A DNA stretch of 64,000 nt from Candidatus Scatomonas merdigallinarum (GCA_018716305.1 DVKB01000013.1:1-64000); one strand, 5' to 3'; shown: positions 1 through 9,423, counted from the first letter of the stretch. Program-made: numbers and translations. Notes: a model not told the origin generated them from the sequence alone.

Positions 1-225
1 CGCAGGCTGAGGTTAGTGCGAAGGTCGTTCCATCGAAGCGGAGCGAGATGGAACTTCCTAAGAGGCATGACGCAGCATGAGGAACAGACAGGCGAGACGG
101 AAGTCGAGCCGGAACTGGAACAAGCGAAGCGTAAGCTAGGTGAAGGCCAGATTCACAGGAAGAGTTTGGAAAGAAGTTTTGTGTGCGGTTTTGAAGGTAT
201 GTCAGATATTTGTTTATTTTGAAAT
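1..225 (+). other. Unassigned stretch upstream of tRNA-Trp with two hairpins
   Basis: I recognise no gene here. Two possible hairpins are visible: GTTCCATC (27-34) pairs perfectly with GATGGAAC (47-54), and TTCCT (55-59) pairs with AGGAA (80-84) around a CATG/CATG inner stem. A short open frame exists but has no family resemblance and no convincing ribosome binding site. The stretch just before the tRNA could belong to a longer transcript that starts outside the window, for example an rRNA or tRNA operon spacer, but I cannot show this. Confidence 0.3.
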
Positions 226-296
226 AGGGGATTGGTCAAATGGTATGACAGGAGTCTCCAAAACTCTTAGCGGGAGTTCGATTCTCTCATCCCCTG
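226..296 (+). tRNA. tRNA-Trp (anticodon CCA)
   Basis: The full cloverleaf can be folded by eye. The acceptor stem AGGGGAT (226-232) pairs with ATCCCCT (289-295). The D arm is GTCA/TGAC (235-249). The anticodon arm is GGAGT/ACTCT around the loop CTCCAAA with CCA at 258-260. The T arm is GGGAG/CTCTC around TTCGATT, and the discriminator base is G296. The 3' CCA is not encoded, so it must be added after transcription. The anticodon CCA reads UGG, so the tRNA delivers tryptophan. A terminator follows within 10 bases, so this is the last gene of its transcript. Confidence 0.95.
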
Positions 297-303
297 GTAT
301 TAT

Positions 304-351
304 AAAGCCCGAAAAAGCGCTTAAAATCAACGTTTTTTCGTGGCTTTTTTT
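304..351 (+). terminator. Intrinsic terminator after tRNA-Trp
   Basis: An A/G/C-rich arm (AAAGCC then GAAAAA) pairs with TTTTTTC and GGCTTT, and ends in a run of T. It lies eight bases past the tRNA and is well placed to end the tRNA transcript. Confidence 0.7.
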
Positions 352-447
352 GCATCTGGAACAGAGTTTAGAAGTATAACGGCGGCAGACGACTAAGACT
401 TTTATTATTCGATTCTGCGTCATTTACTGAAAGGACAGGTATAGCCT

Positions 448-777
448 TTGATAATTAAATGGTTCAAAACAAAGAAAATCATTATAGCTTCTATCTGCGT
501 GCTGGTAATGGCCATCATCATAGGAGCCATAATGATTAACAATAATAAAGATCCTAATTCTGTTTCAGGAATAAATGACGCACCTTCTTTTACCCGGGGA
601 ACAATTAGAGATATCAATCGTGTTGATTCAGAAATTACTGTTGAAATATCAGATGAAGATGCATCGAATTTTGCTGGTAACAGGGTTCTTATATTAGAAT
701 GCAATCCATATGTGATAGGCTCGGAAATATTTGATATTTCCGGGTGCGGAAACACAAAAGGAAAACGAGATCACTGA
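448..777 (+). CDS. Small membrane-anchored protein of unknown function, possibly frameshifted
   Basis: The start is TTG at 448, with AAAGGACAGG eight bases upstream; no nearby ATG fits. The 109-residue product has a basic N-terminus (residues 1-10), one hydrophobic segment (about 11-29) and a soluble outer part with a TRGTIRDI stretch typical of small extracytoplasmic beta domains. I do not recognise the family. The reading becomes Gly/Asn/Lys-rich and unlike a folded domain from about residue 96. The +1 frame from 731 continues instead with an acidic, protein-like stretch up to about 870. A single-base shift near 735-745 could therefore have cut the original gene. It precedes the next membrane protein by less than 100 bases and may be co-transcribed with it. 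Confidence 0.5.
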   Translation: MIIKWFKTKKIIIASICVLVMAIIIGAIMINNNKDPNSVSGINDAPSFTRGTIRDINRVDSEITVEISDEDASNFAGNRVLILECNPYVIGSEIFDISGCGNTKGKRDH

Positions 778-872
778 AAACACACATCATTATCAAATGG
801 ATGAAAGCAGTGATCAGACTTATTTCGTGCAGAATGAAACCCTCTATGCTACATACAAGGAAGTGATATGGT

Positions 873-2099
873 ATGAAGAAAAACAATTCAAGGCTTTGGG
901 TATTGGCAGCGACGCTTTCGGGCTGCCTTGCGGCATACCTGCTGATCCAGGGATATATGCTGTTCAATTATCATGATTTTCGATACGGATTATGCGCGGC
1001 AGCATCAGGTATCCTGTTTGTTTTTGGATACTGCGTCTGTATGTTTCGTTTTTTCAGAAAGCCTCCATTGGTGGTGCAAGAGCCGCCATCAGAAACATGG
1101 AAAAGATTCAGAAAGTGGAACACCCTGCAGATTTTTCTCGCCGGATGCGTCGGAGTCGGCCTTGCCGTATATTTATGCCGATACGCAGGCGGCTTATTCT
1201 GGATCTTTTTTACCGGGATTACTGGCCTGATCCTGGTCTTTGCTATAATTGGCAGAAGAAAAGTCAATCAGTCGCGGCCGATTACTGAATCACAAAGGCA
1301 ATTTCGTGATACTCTGATGAACATAACTTTGCGTTTGAAAGAAAAAGGATTTTTAAGTTTACCAGCTACAGATCCGGTAAATCCTTTCTCTCAGATCTGC
1401 GCTGTTGCTAGAGGTCGGAGGGATACGTACGGAGTGCTGGCATTTTTTGCAGCGCTGATTCCTGTACCGATCATTCTTAACCGGGGCAATATACTTCACG
1501 GCATAGTAACTTTGATATTGTTTTCTGCTGGAATATTTATAATTGAAACGGTGGGGTTTACCCTAAGCGGCAGGGCATTTTATCTGTGGAGAAGCATGCT
1601 GGAACAGGGTGACGCGAAAGACGCCTTTCTTGCATTGGTTTCATATTGCGAGTCTTGTTCGCAAAAATGGCAGTTTCCGGATATAGCAGTGCAAATGTAT
1701 GGAGTACTTGCTCTTTCTTATCAGGATCACGATGAAGAAGCGTTAGCACTCCTGCGCAGTATAAAAATGAATAAGCGACGTTCCATTCATGCTTACTTTC
1801 TATATCATGAAGCGATCTTTCTGGAGTATCTAAAGAAAAAGGACGAACTGATATTCGTTCTTGGAAAACTCCATGGAGCTATACCGAAAAGCGTAAAAAA
1901 AATCCGCCCAAGAGCCGAAAAATATTATTATCTTCTTAGCAATATGGTAAACCGTAACTATGAGCCAGTGCTTGCTCTGAAAGCACAGCAGCCTCCCAAC
2001 GAACTGACCCGTCATATGTGGGATAAGCTGATTAGAGATGCGGAAGAGCAAGTATTCGGCACTTTCAACAATGTCAATAATTACCAGCAACAGGGTTGA
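873..2099 (+). CDS. Multi-pass membrane protein with helical C-terminal half, unknown function
   Basis: This is a 408-residue protein starting at ATG 873, with AAGGAAG eight to nine bases upstream. Hydrophobic segments lie at about residues 8-28, 36-57, 85-104, 107-125, 188-205 and 210-232, giving six likely membrane spans in three pairs. From about residue 245 the protein is soluble, helical and rich in Leu/Tyr/Glu, with spacing like tetratricopeptide-type helical hairpins. This could mark a cytoplasmic scaffold, but no clear TPR consensus is visible. I do not recognise the family and assign no activity. It lies in a short unit with the preceding small membrane protein and is closed by a strong terminator. 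Confidence 0.75.
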   Translation: MKKNNSRLWVLAATLSGCLAAYLLIQGYMLFNYHDFRYGLCAAASGILFVFGYCVCMFRFFRKPPLVVQEPPSETWKRFRKWNTLQIFLAGCVGVGLAVYLCRYAGGLFWIFFTGITGLILVFAIIGRRKVNQSRPITESQRQFRDTLMNITLRLKEKGFLSLPATDPVNPFSQICAVARGRRDTYGVLAFFAALIPVPIILNRGNILHGIVTLILFSAGIFIIETVGFTLSGRAFYLWRSMLEQGDAKDAFLALVSYCESCSQKWQFPDIAVQMYGVLALSYQDHDEEALALLRSIKMNKRRSIHAYFLYHEAIFLEYLKKKDELIFVLGKLHGAIPKSVKKIRPRAEKYYYLLSNMVNRNYEPVLALKAQQPPNELTRHMWDKLIRDAEEQVFGTFNNVNNYQQQG

Positions 2100-2182
2100 T
2101 AGTTCGGTTGTTTTATGCGCCTGGCAATGCAGGTGAAAAGGGAGTGTCGGTTAATACTGATTTTTAACCTCTGACATGCAGA

Positions 2183-2252
2183 AAGAGACAATCCCAGAGA
2201 ATTCGGTTTTTTTAGGACTGAATTCTCTGCCGGACTGTCTCTTCCTTTTTGT
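2183..2252 (+). terminator. Long intrinsic terminator
   Basis: Two stacked perfect arms form a long hairpin: AAGAGACA (2183-2190) with TGTCTCTT (2236-2243), and CAGAGAATTC (2195-2204) with GAATTCTCTG (2220-2229). CCTTTTT follows. It ends transcription of the membrane-protein unit. Confidence 0.8.
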
Positions 2253-2282
2253 TTTAGGACACAGAATCCTGACCGGCCTTTT

Positions 2283-2568
2283 TGTGCTGAAAGAAAAGGA
2301 AAGCGGCGGAATGCTCGCGTCGCGGCTGGAAAAACACTGAGATTTTTTCAATGTTCCGGAGGATTCAGCGATGTTTTTCAAGATCTGAAAGATGCATCGT
2401 TCTATGCGGAACAGGCGGAGCGGGCTCTGAAAAGAGGGCCGCTCTGAACATCCATCGGAATACACTGGGCTGGATAAAATCCGGGAGCTATTTGCGCTGG
2501 AACTGGAAAATCCCATGATCCGCTACCGTTATCTGTACAGTCTGCTCCTGCTGGAAAAAATTCCGTAA
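2283..2568 (+). pseudogene. Decayed coding remnant, frame-broken
   Basis: No intact frame covers this stretch, yet protein-like reading persists in two frames. One frame reads through 2370-2447 (DVFQDLKDASFYAEQAERAL, then stop). A different frame reads 2470-2568 (LDKIRELFALELENPMIRYR and on to a stop). The helical, Leu/Glu-rich character resembles the C-terminal half of the protein at 873-2099, so it may be a broken relative or neighbour of that gene. At least one frameshift and one stop separate the pieces, and no start or ribosome binding site remains. A hairpin terminator follows directly. Confidence 0.45.
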
Positions 2569-2571
2569 AGT

Positions 2572-2594
2572 GCCGGAACATACCGGCCTTTTTC
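2572..2594 (+). terminator. Short intrinsic terminator after the remnant
   Basis: GCCGG (2572-2576) pairs with CCGGC (2583-2587), followed by CTTTTT. It insulates the next promoter from upstream reading. Confidence 0.5.
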
Positions 2595-2597
2595 ATA

Positions 2598-2644
2598 GTG
2601 TTTACATAAACACGGTAGAAGCGATTCCCGCGGCTAAGTATAAT
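2598..2644 (+). promoter_or_regulatory. Promoter with a palindromic operator upstream of the YibE/F gene
   Basis: GTGTTTACATAAACAC (2598-2613) is a perfect dyad with 7-base arms and a 2-base centre. A consensus -10 TATAAT lies at 2639-2644, about 40 bases before the start codon at 2684. The -35 position (2616-2621) matches consensus poorly. The dyad sits immediately upstream of that -35 position, a spot suited to an activator. I cannot name the regulator. Confidence 0.55.
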
Positions 2645-2683
2645 AAAGGCGTTTGCAGTTTTGTAAAGAAAGAGGGATCGTTT

Positions 2684-3844
2684 ATGGAAAAGATATGGAA
2701 AAACAAAACAAAATTTACAGTGTTTCTCGGCGCGGTTTTCCTGGTGGTTTTTCTGGGGATCCTTATCCTGCTGAATCAGGGGATCCATCGTCCGCCTCTG
2801 CGCCCTACAGGCGGTTCAGAGTTTGCGAAAGCGGTGGTGGAGAAAGTGGTAAGCGACAATACAAGCGAGGGAGACCATGTGGAGATGCAGGGAAACCAGG
2901 TGGTCCGGATACGGATCACTTCGGGAAAATATAAAGGGGAGATCTGCGAAGCCCAAAGCCCTTATGCCAATCATTCAGGGGCAAAATGCTTCCCCGGACT
3001 GAAGGTGATCATTCTGGTCAATGAAAATTCTGAAGGCACGCTGACAGCCAGCGTCTACAACTATGACCGGGGAAATATTCTCTGGATCCTGATTGCTTTA
3101 TTTTTGGGAGTTCTCTGCCTGGTGGGAGGAAAAAAGGGAGTTACTTCCGCCGCCGGCCTGATTTTCACCTTTGTCTGTATTCTGTTTTTGTACCTTCCCC
3201 TGATGTATATAGGCGTCTCTCCTTTCGGGGCGGCAACACTGACGGCAGTGCTGGTGACAGTAGTGGTTATGTTTTTGATCGGCGGATGGTCTTATAAAAC
3301 CCTCTGTTCGATCCTGGGCACCATAGCGGGGGTTCTGATATCCGGAGTGATCGCGGCGGTGTTCGGACATTTTTCTCATATATCCGGATTAAATGTCAGC
3401 GATGTGGAAACTTTGGCTTATATTGCCCAGAACAGCCGGCTGGATGTTTCCGGGGTGCTTTTTTCCGGCATTCTCATTGCTTCTTTGGGGGCGGTCATGG
3501 ATGTCAGCATGTCGGTGGCCTCTACCATCGCGGAGATCCGGGCCAACAGTCCGGATCTCGGAAAAGGGGAGCTGTTCCGTTCGGGCATCAATGTGGGCCG
3601 GGATATGATGGGAACCATGTCCAATACGCTGATCCTGGCTTTTGCCGGCAGTTCCATCAATACTCTGATTATGATTTATTCTTACAGTATGCCCTATCTG
3701 GAATATATGAACGGCTATGAAATCGGCATTGAACTGCTCCGGGGTATTTCCGGCTCCCTGGGAGTTATATTGACGGTTCCCTTTGTATCGTTTATTTCCG
3801 CGATGCTCATGACCGGGGGACGCCGGGTGCCTGTGAAAAAGTGA
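2684..3844 (+). CDS. YibE/F-family multi-pass membrane protein
   Basis: I chose ATG 2684 (386 residues) because AGAGGG lies eight bases upstream; the in-frame start at 2570 overlaps the terminator and promoter. The N-terminus has a membrane anchor (about 11-32). An extracytoplasmic beta-rich domain follows (about 45-125, with the motif VRIRITSGKYKGE). The rest carries about seven hydrophobic spans, with signature stretches such as GAVMDVSMSVAS and GRDMMGTMSNTLILAFAG. This order is that of the YibE/F family, found mainly in Firmicutes and of uncertain, probably transport-related, function. Some relatives occur as two adjacent genes; here there is one. It is monocistronic by its own promoter and the gap to the next gene. 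Confidence 0.85.
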   Translation: MEKIWKNKTKFTVFLGAVFLVVFLGILILLNQGIHRPPLRPTGGSEFAKAVVEKVVSDNTSEGDHVEMQGNQVVRIRITSGKYKGEICEAQSPYANHSGAKCFPGLKVIILVNENSEGTLTASVYNYDRGNILWILIALFLGVLCLVGGKKGVTSAAGLIFTFVCILFLYLPLMYIGVSPFGAATLTAVLVTVVVMFLIGGWSYKTLCSILGTIAGVLISGVIAAVFGHFSHISGLNVSDVETLAYIAQNSRLDVSGVLFSGILIASLGAVMDVSMSVASTIAEIRANSPDLGKGELFRSGINVGRDMMGTMSNTLILAFAGSSINTLIMIYSYSMPYLEYMNGYEIGIELLRGISGSLGVILTVPFVSFISAMLMTGGRRVPVKK

Positions 3845-3888
3845 AGCCGCTTTAACTGAATATAACATAATGCTTACCGAAAGCAGAT

Positions 3889-3917
3889 AGAAACGGAAAG
3901 AACGCCGGGCGTATAAT
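3889..3917 (+). promoter_or_regulatory. Possible promoter of the large surface protein
   Basis: A consensus -10 TATAAT lies at 3912-3917, 42 bases before the start codon. The matching -35 region (3889-3894) is a poor match, so the promoter may be weak or factor-dependent. Confidence 0.4.
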
Positions 3918-3958
3918 CTCCTCTGGAATCGGTTAACTTATTGGAGAGGAGATTGCTT

Positions 3959-6900
3959 ATGAAACGAATACACCCCAAAACGCTCATGTCTTCAGCCCTG
4001 GCGGCAGCGGTGCTTGTGACATCGGTGCTGCCGGCGTATGCAGCCCGGTCCGGAACCGAAGCAGAGGACGCGGCTTCCGAGTCAGAACAGACAGACTGGA
4101 CCCAGGCGCCGCCGCTTCTGATCACGGAGGTGGCCACAGACCAGCCTTCCGGTAAACGTTATACTTACACAGAAGTTTATAACAATTCTGATGCGCCCAT
4201 TAATTTCAGTGATTATACATTTTATTACTGCTATCAGAGCGGCATGGGAAGCGGAAAAGTCTTTGAGCCCTCCGGCTGGGGATCTGAAGGCGGCGACCTG
4301 ATTATCGAGCCGGGTAAAACTCTGGTGCTCTGGCAGAGCGAGGGAACCAGCGGCAGGACAGTAGATGACTTCAACCGTTTTTACGGAACCAACCTGGAAG
4401 AAAACCGGGATATTGTCAGAATCCCTTACAGCGGCATCCATGCCAGCGAAAAAAGAGGATATTTTCTTGGAAAAGATGAGGATTCCATTATTGTTGCCGC
4501 ATGGTCCAATGCCCATGGAGATGAAATAGCCGCGGGGAATCCGGATAAGCTGGCAATCCAGTACAGTTATCCGGGAACCGGAAGAGAATGTACGGAAACA
4601 GGCATCGCGGCAGCCACTCCGGGAACTGTAACAGAAGAACAGGTGCCTCCCGAAAGAGTACATGTAAAAGAGCAGAAGCCTGAGATCAGCAGCGTTACAG
4701 CGAAAGGCGGAGACAGCCTGGAAGTGACCGCCAAGATCCCCTGCGGGGGAACTCCCCGGGCAATGAATGTGACCCTTCATTACCGGCAGAAAGCGGGAGA
4801 CGCGCAGACCCAATATGAGGATTATAAAGAGATAGAGATGGAGCCGGAGCAGGACGGACAAAGCTTTACGGGTACTGTTCCTGCGGAACTGATTTACGCG
4901 GATGAGATCCAGTGGTATGTAACAGCCAGCTATGGACCGGACCTGTCCGCTCAGTCAGAGGAACAGACTACAGCAATGACCCCGGCGGTTCCTGACGAGG
5001 ACAGCGCGGCGCCTCTGATCATAACAGAAGTGGCTGCCAACGCGGAAAGTACGGACGGCGGACAGTATACATACTTTGAAGTTTACAATCAGTCGGATAA
5101 AAGCATCAATTTAAGCTATTATAAAATTTTGTACTACTACGATTATCCGGCCAGAACAGCCGCCCAGTCAGGAAAAACCTGGACCCTGGACGATTTCACA
5201 GCCATGCTGGAGCCGGGAGAATCTATGGTATACTGGCTGACCAGCAACGGCACTACGGTGGATCAGTTTAATGAGTTTTACGGAACCAATCTGGAACTCG
5301 GAAAAGATATCGTACAGGTGAATTACTCCGGACTCCACGGCACAGCTCCCAGATGGATCCGTCTTGGAACTTCGGAGGAAGATGCCTTTACTTTAGCCGG
5401 ATTTAATGAAACTACCGGCGAATACACCCACAGCCGGACAGCTCTTCAGTATGTTTATCCCCATGGAAACAGCGGATTAATCGAATCCATCCCCGCTGAA
5501 GTGGCAGAGGCTACACCTGGAACAGTAGAAGACTGGCAGGTTTCCGGGAAACAGATTCCTTTCAGGGGATATGAAGGGTATCCTGCGGATGACGGCCAGC
5601 CGCCGACCCTGGAGGTGTGTTCCGGAGAAAATCTTCCGGTTCCCGAATCAATCCGGGAGGGAGAAGAGCTGAAAGTCATGTATGATGTGGATCTGCTGGC
5701 GGGAGCCACAGACAGCGCCAGACTGGACGCGTTCAAGGACTATGTCGACCCGGACAATCCGCAGAACTGTCCCGGAGGCAGCGAGGCTCTGAAAAACAGA
5801 CCTTATCTGATCGGCACGGAGATCCTTTATAAACTGGATGATGCCGGGGAGTGGACCAGCATCAAAGAAAAAACGCAGTGGAGGCTGGGACATTTTCTGA
5901 TGCAGATCCCCGCGGATATCCTGTTCGGACATGATCAGGTGACTTTTAAAGTCAGAGCCTACACTTTATACGGCATGAGCGAGACCCCGGAAAGCACCGT
6001 AAGGATCCGGAGACTGAACGACACGCAGGGAACTGTGCGGCTGAACGTGGAGGACCAGTCCCTTTTATCCGGCGTCACGACTGTGACCGCCAATGACGGG
6101 GGCAGCAATGAGAATACGGTGATCCGGATCGACGGTCAGGACGCAAAGCAGCAGAATATGCTGGAAGACGGCGCCTACTTCATGGTTCAGACAACAGGAA
6201 TGAATAATTATTTCAAAAACGCCGTGACGGCTCCCTATGGAGACAACGACCGGGATATCCTGACGATCCTGAGCCCCTGGTGCGAGCTGCCTCTATCAAG
6301 AGCCATCCATGTTGACAACAAATATTTTACTTATAATCCGGAAACTCAGACTTACGATGTAACTCTGACCATTTGGGCAGGAGACAGCGGCACGCCCTTT
6401 GAAGAAATCTATGATGTGGTGGCCGATGAAAATCATGAAGATTTTGAAGTGTCCGGACTGCAGCTGAAACTGGCAAACGGGAAAAGTTATCTTCCCGTGT
6501 CTATCACCCCGGACAATGAAAAGACAAATACAGATACCTCTTTAGACGCATGGCATACCATCGGCGACAGTTCAGGCATGGTTCCGTATCTGGAAGCCCA
6601 TTTCCAGATTCCGGCCGATGAAGTCACGGCAGTAGGAACAACCCTGGACACCACGCTTCTGGAGGACGGCAGTCATGTGATCACCGCGGTTTCCGGCAGT
6701 CAGACAGCGACAGCCAATGTGACCGTGGATAACACAGCGCCTGCCATCGATCTGGGATTTGCCCAGGACAGCACTCTTTATGAGCCCTTTGTTCTGGAAG
6801 AAGGAGCTGTCGCGTCGGACGCCAACGGAATCAGCGAGGCAGCGCTCAGCCTCGACGGCCAGCCTCTGACTTTGCCGGCGGTTATTACACCGCATGATCT

Positions 6901-9325
6901 GGCGGCAGGAGAGCACACGATCAAGGCAGTCGTTTCGGATACAGCGGGCAATATCGCCGCCGCCGAACTGCGTTTTTATACGGAGGACGTGGATCCCAGC
7001 GTTACGGACAGCGACAATGACGGAATCACTCCCACTACTGCAAACCTTACGGTTTCCCTGGAAGATCAGACAGCGGACGTTGCGTTCCTGGAGGGCAAAA
7101 GCCTGACACTGGAAAACGGAGGCATTGTTCCGGCAGAGGGACAGGCTTCGGAGACTTCGGCTTCAGGAGGAAATTTCCCCAGCCAGATCTTTACAGTTTG
7201 TACAGGGGAAACCCGGGAAGATGACGTGATCTCCGTAAACTGGAATGGATATGCCAGCAACATGGACGCGTCGCATCCCCTGAATCTGTATGTATTTAAT
7301 CATACGCAGAATACATGGGAGCTGCTGGGCACAGCGGATGAATCCGGTACAATCCGGCAGTCCTTTGCTGCCCGGGATCATGTGGCGGAGGGGCAGGCCT
7401 CTCTGCTGGTTCAGTGCGCTACAGAAGGGATTGCTCCGGAAGCGGACAGCCCTGCCGCTTTGACAGCGGAAGGCACGCTTTCTGACTGGGACGGAACGGG
7501 CCGCCCGGAAAACTATGATTTTGCGCTGGCCTGGGAAACGGATACCCAGTATTATTCAGAGAGCTTCCCGTATCACTATGACAATATGAATCAGTGGATC
7601 GTAGATCACGCGGATGACTGGAAGATCCGCTATGTTCTCCACACAGGCGATATCGTAGATGACGTAGATATGACCGGAGAATGGGAAAATGCGGATCATT
7701 CCATGAAAATTTTTGATGAGGCCGGCATGCCCTACGGCGTTCTGGGAGGAAATCACGATGTTTACGCCGGGGCGGAAGGCTACGGCAACTATTGGAAATA
7801 CTTTGGAGAAGACAGGTTCCAGGATAAATCTTACTATGGCGGATCCTACAAGAACAATCTGGGACACTATGATCTTCTGACAGAAAACGGCCAGGATCTT
7901 TTGATCCTCTATATGAGCTGGGATATCTATACAGATGAAATTGAGTGGATGAATCAGGTTCTTCAGCAGTATCCCGACCGGAAAGCGATTATCGCCCTGC
8001 ACCGCTATACCAATGTAAACGCGGCGGATGATCTGCTGGATTATACAGGAAAACTTCTGCGGGATCAGGTTGTATCGAAAAATCCCAATGTAATCGCAGT
8101 CCTGAACGGCCATTATCATGGGGCCAGCATCCAGACAGATGCCTTTGACGACAATGGAGACGGAATCAAGGAGCGTACAGTCTATCAGATCTGTACGGAT
8201 TATCAGTCAGATCCTGAAGGAGGATCAGAATACATTAAATTCCTGTATTTTGATCTGAAAAATAATAAGATCTATCTGAATTCCTACTCTCCCTACAGAG
8301 ATGATTTCAACTATTTTGATTCTCCGAAGCTGGAAAACTACGGCCCGGGAATCAACGCGGTGAACCAGGATATCGCGGAATTGGATGTATCCTTTGATAC
8401 AGCGGACAAAACTCTCGGAACGAACAGCATCAGCGCGGACCTGCAGACCCAAAAAGTAATCGGCAGCCTTTCAGACGTAAGCGGCAGTGTGTCTTTCCTG
8501 TGGGAGGGACTGGAACCCGAGACCCGGTATGGATGGTACGCCTCTGTCACAAATGACAAGCTGGGAATCACTAATACGGCAGTCAGGGAATTTGTAACAG
8601 AAGCCCTGCCGGAGACGGTAACCCACACCATTACCGCGGCGGCAGGCCCGGGAGGAACAATCAGCAACGCGGGAGAAGTCCAGGTTGCGGACGGAGGTTC
8701 CATAACTTATCAGATTACCCCGGAAGCCGGATATCGGGTGGCGGAAATTCTGGTGGACGGACAGCCGGTGGAAGGGATGGACTTGAGCTATACCTTCAGC
8801 CAGGTTACAGGGGACCATACCATCGAAGTAACTTTTGAAAAGATCCCCCAGGAGGATAAAGCGGATCTAAGCGGACTTCAGGAGGCTGTGCGGAAAGCGG
8901 AAGAAACAGATCTCACAGGCTATACGGAAGAACAGCTGGCGGATCTGAACAAGCTGCTGGATCAGGCCGGAGAAATGCTTCAGAACCAGAATCTGACAGC
9001 GGAAGACCAGCCCGGCATTGATCAGCTGACAAAAGATCTTCTGGCGGCACTTTCTTCTCTGCCTCAGAAACCGGGAGAAGAAAATTCGGGACAGACCGGG
9101 GGTGAACCGGGAGAGGAAAATCCGGGACAGACCGGAGGAGAAGGCGGAAACAACAGCCAGAGCGGAACCTCCTCAGGCGGCGGCATCGCAGAGGGAACCC
9201 GGACTCCGGGGACAGGAGACAAAAATAATTTCATCATTTATTTTGTGATGGGAGGAGCGGCCGCCGCGGCATGCGTCGGATGTACTGCTGTCAGATTCCG
9301 GAGAAAAACAGAAAACGAGGAATAG
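3959..9325 (+). CDS. Large secreted, wall-anchored lamin-tail/metallophosphoesterase protein
   Basis: ATG 3959 is preceded by GGAGAGGAG and gives 1788 residues; an in-frame TTG at 3941 lies inside that ribosome binding site. A signal peptide (1-27, ending PAYA) is followed by two lamin-tail domains (about 50-220 and 352-525, each opening with LLITEVA or LIITEVA). A long beta-sandwich region comes next. A calcineurin-like phosphoesterase domain spans about 1175-1470, with metal-ligand motifs HTGDIVDD, GGNHDVY, ALHRYT and NGHYHGA. Then come an InlB-type beta repeat (about 1555-1620), a helical FIVAR-like domain, a Gly/Glu/Asn/Gln-rich spacer with repeated PGEEN.GQTGG units, the motif TPGTGD (1749-1754), a membrane span and a basic tail. 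The tail fits sortase anchoring. It probably hydrolyses phosphate esters at the cell surface; the substrate is unknown. Confidence 0.85.
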   Translation: MKRIHPKTLMSSALAAAVLVTSVLPAYAARSGTEAEDAASESEQTDWTQAPPLLITEVATDQPSGKRYTYTEVYNNSDAPINFSDYTFYYCYQSGMGSGKVFEPSGWGSEGGDLIIEPGKTLVLWQSEGTSGRTVDDFNRFYGTNLEENRDIVRIPYSGIHASEKRGYFLGKDEDSIIVAAWSNAHGDEIAAGNPDKLAIQYSYPGTGRECTETGIAAATPGTVTEEQVPPERVHVKEQKPEISSVTAKGGDSLEVTAKIPCGGTPRAMNVTLHYRQKAGDAQTQYEDYKEIEMEPEQDGQSFTGTVPAELIYADEIQWYVTASYGPDLSAQSEEQTTAMTPAVPDEDSAAPLIITEVAANAESTDGGQYTYFEVYNQSDKSINLSYYKILYYYDYPARTAAQSGKTWTLDDFTAMLEPGESMVYWLTSNGTTVDQFNEFYGTNLELGKDIVQVNYSGLHGTAPRWIRLGTSEEDAFTLAGFNETTGEYTHSRTALQYVYPHGNSGLIESIPAEVAEATPGTVEDWQVSGKQIPFRGYEGYPADDGQPPTLEVCSGENLPVPESIREGEELKVMYDVDLLAGATDSARLDAFKDYVDPDNPQNCPGGSEALKNRPYLIGTEILYKLDDAGEWTSIKEKTQWRLGHFLMQIPADILFGHDQVTFKVRAYTLYGMSETPESTVRIRRLNDTQGTVRLNVEDQSLLSGVTTVTANDGGSNENTVIRIDGQDAKQQNMLEDGAYFMVQTTGMNNYFKNAVTAPYGDNDRDILTILSPWCELPLSRAIHVDNKYFTYNPETQTYDVTLTIWAGDSGTPFEEIYDVVADENHEDFEVSGLQLKLANGKSYLPVSITPDNEKTNTDTSLDAWHTIGDSSGMVPYLEAHFQIPADEVTAVGTTLDTTLLEDGSHVITAVSGSQTATANVTVDNTAPAIDLGFAQDSTLYEPFVLEEGAVASDANGISEAALSLDGQPLTLPAVITPHDLAAGEHTIKAVVSDTAGNIAAAELRFYTEDVDPSVTDSDNDGITPTTANLTVSLEDQTADVAFLEGKSLTLENGGIVPAEGQASETSASGGNFPSQIFTVCTGETREDDVISVNWNGYASNMDASHPLNLYVFNHTQNTWELLGTADESGTIRQSFAARDHVAEGQASLLVQCATEGIAPEADSPAALTAEGTLSDWDGTGRPENYDFALAWETDTQYYSESFPYHYDNMNQWIVDHADDWKIRYVLHTGDIVDDVDMTGEWENADHSMKIFDEAGMPYGVLGGNHDVYAGAEGYGNYWKYFGEDRFQDKSYYGGSYKNNLGHYDLLTENGQDLLILYMSWDIYTDEIEWMNQVLQQYPDRKAIIALHRYTNVNAADDLLDYTGKLLRDQVVSKNPNVIAVLNGHYHGASIQTDAFDDNGDGIKERTVYQICTDYQSDPEGGSEYIKFLYFDLKNNKIYLNSYSPYRDDFNYFDSPKLENYGPGINAVNQDIAELDVSFDTADKTLGTNSISADLQTQKVIGSLSDVSGSVSFLWEGLEPETRYGWYASVTNDKLGITNTAVREFVTEALPETVTHTITAAAGPGGTISNAGEVQVADGGSITYQITPEAGYRVAEILVDGQPVEGMDLSYTFSQVTGDHTIEVTFEKIPQEDKADLSGLQEAVRKAEETDLTGYTEEQLADLNKLLDQAGEMLQNQNLTAEDQPGIDQLTKDLLAALSSLPQKPGEENSGQTGGEPGEENPGQTGGEGGNNSQSGTSSGGGIAEGTRTPGTGDKNNFIIYFVMGGAAAAACVGCTAVRFRRKTENEE

Positions 9326-9380
9326 TGTCCTCAGATCCGATAAAACCTGCGCAGAACCAGTTAATGTAATGAACGGAATA

Positions 9381-9423
9381 AAAACTCTATGTAAATGGAC
9401 GAATCATTTGCATAGAGTTTTTC
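9381..9423 (+). terminator. Intrinsic terminator of the surface protein gene
   Basis: AAAACTCTATG pairs with CATAGAGTTTT across an inner AAATG/CATTT stem, and T residues follow. It lies 55 bases past the stop codon. The A-run before the stem would let it also work on the other strand. Confidence 0.75.
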
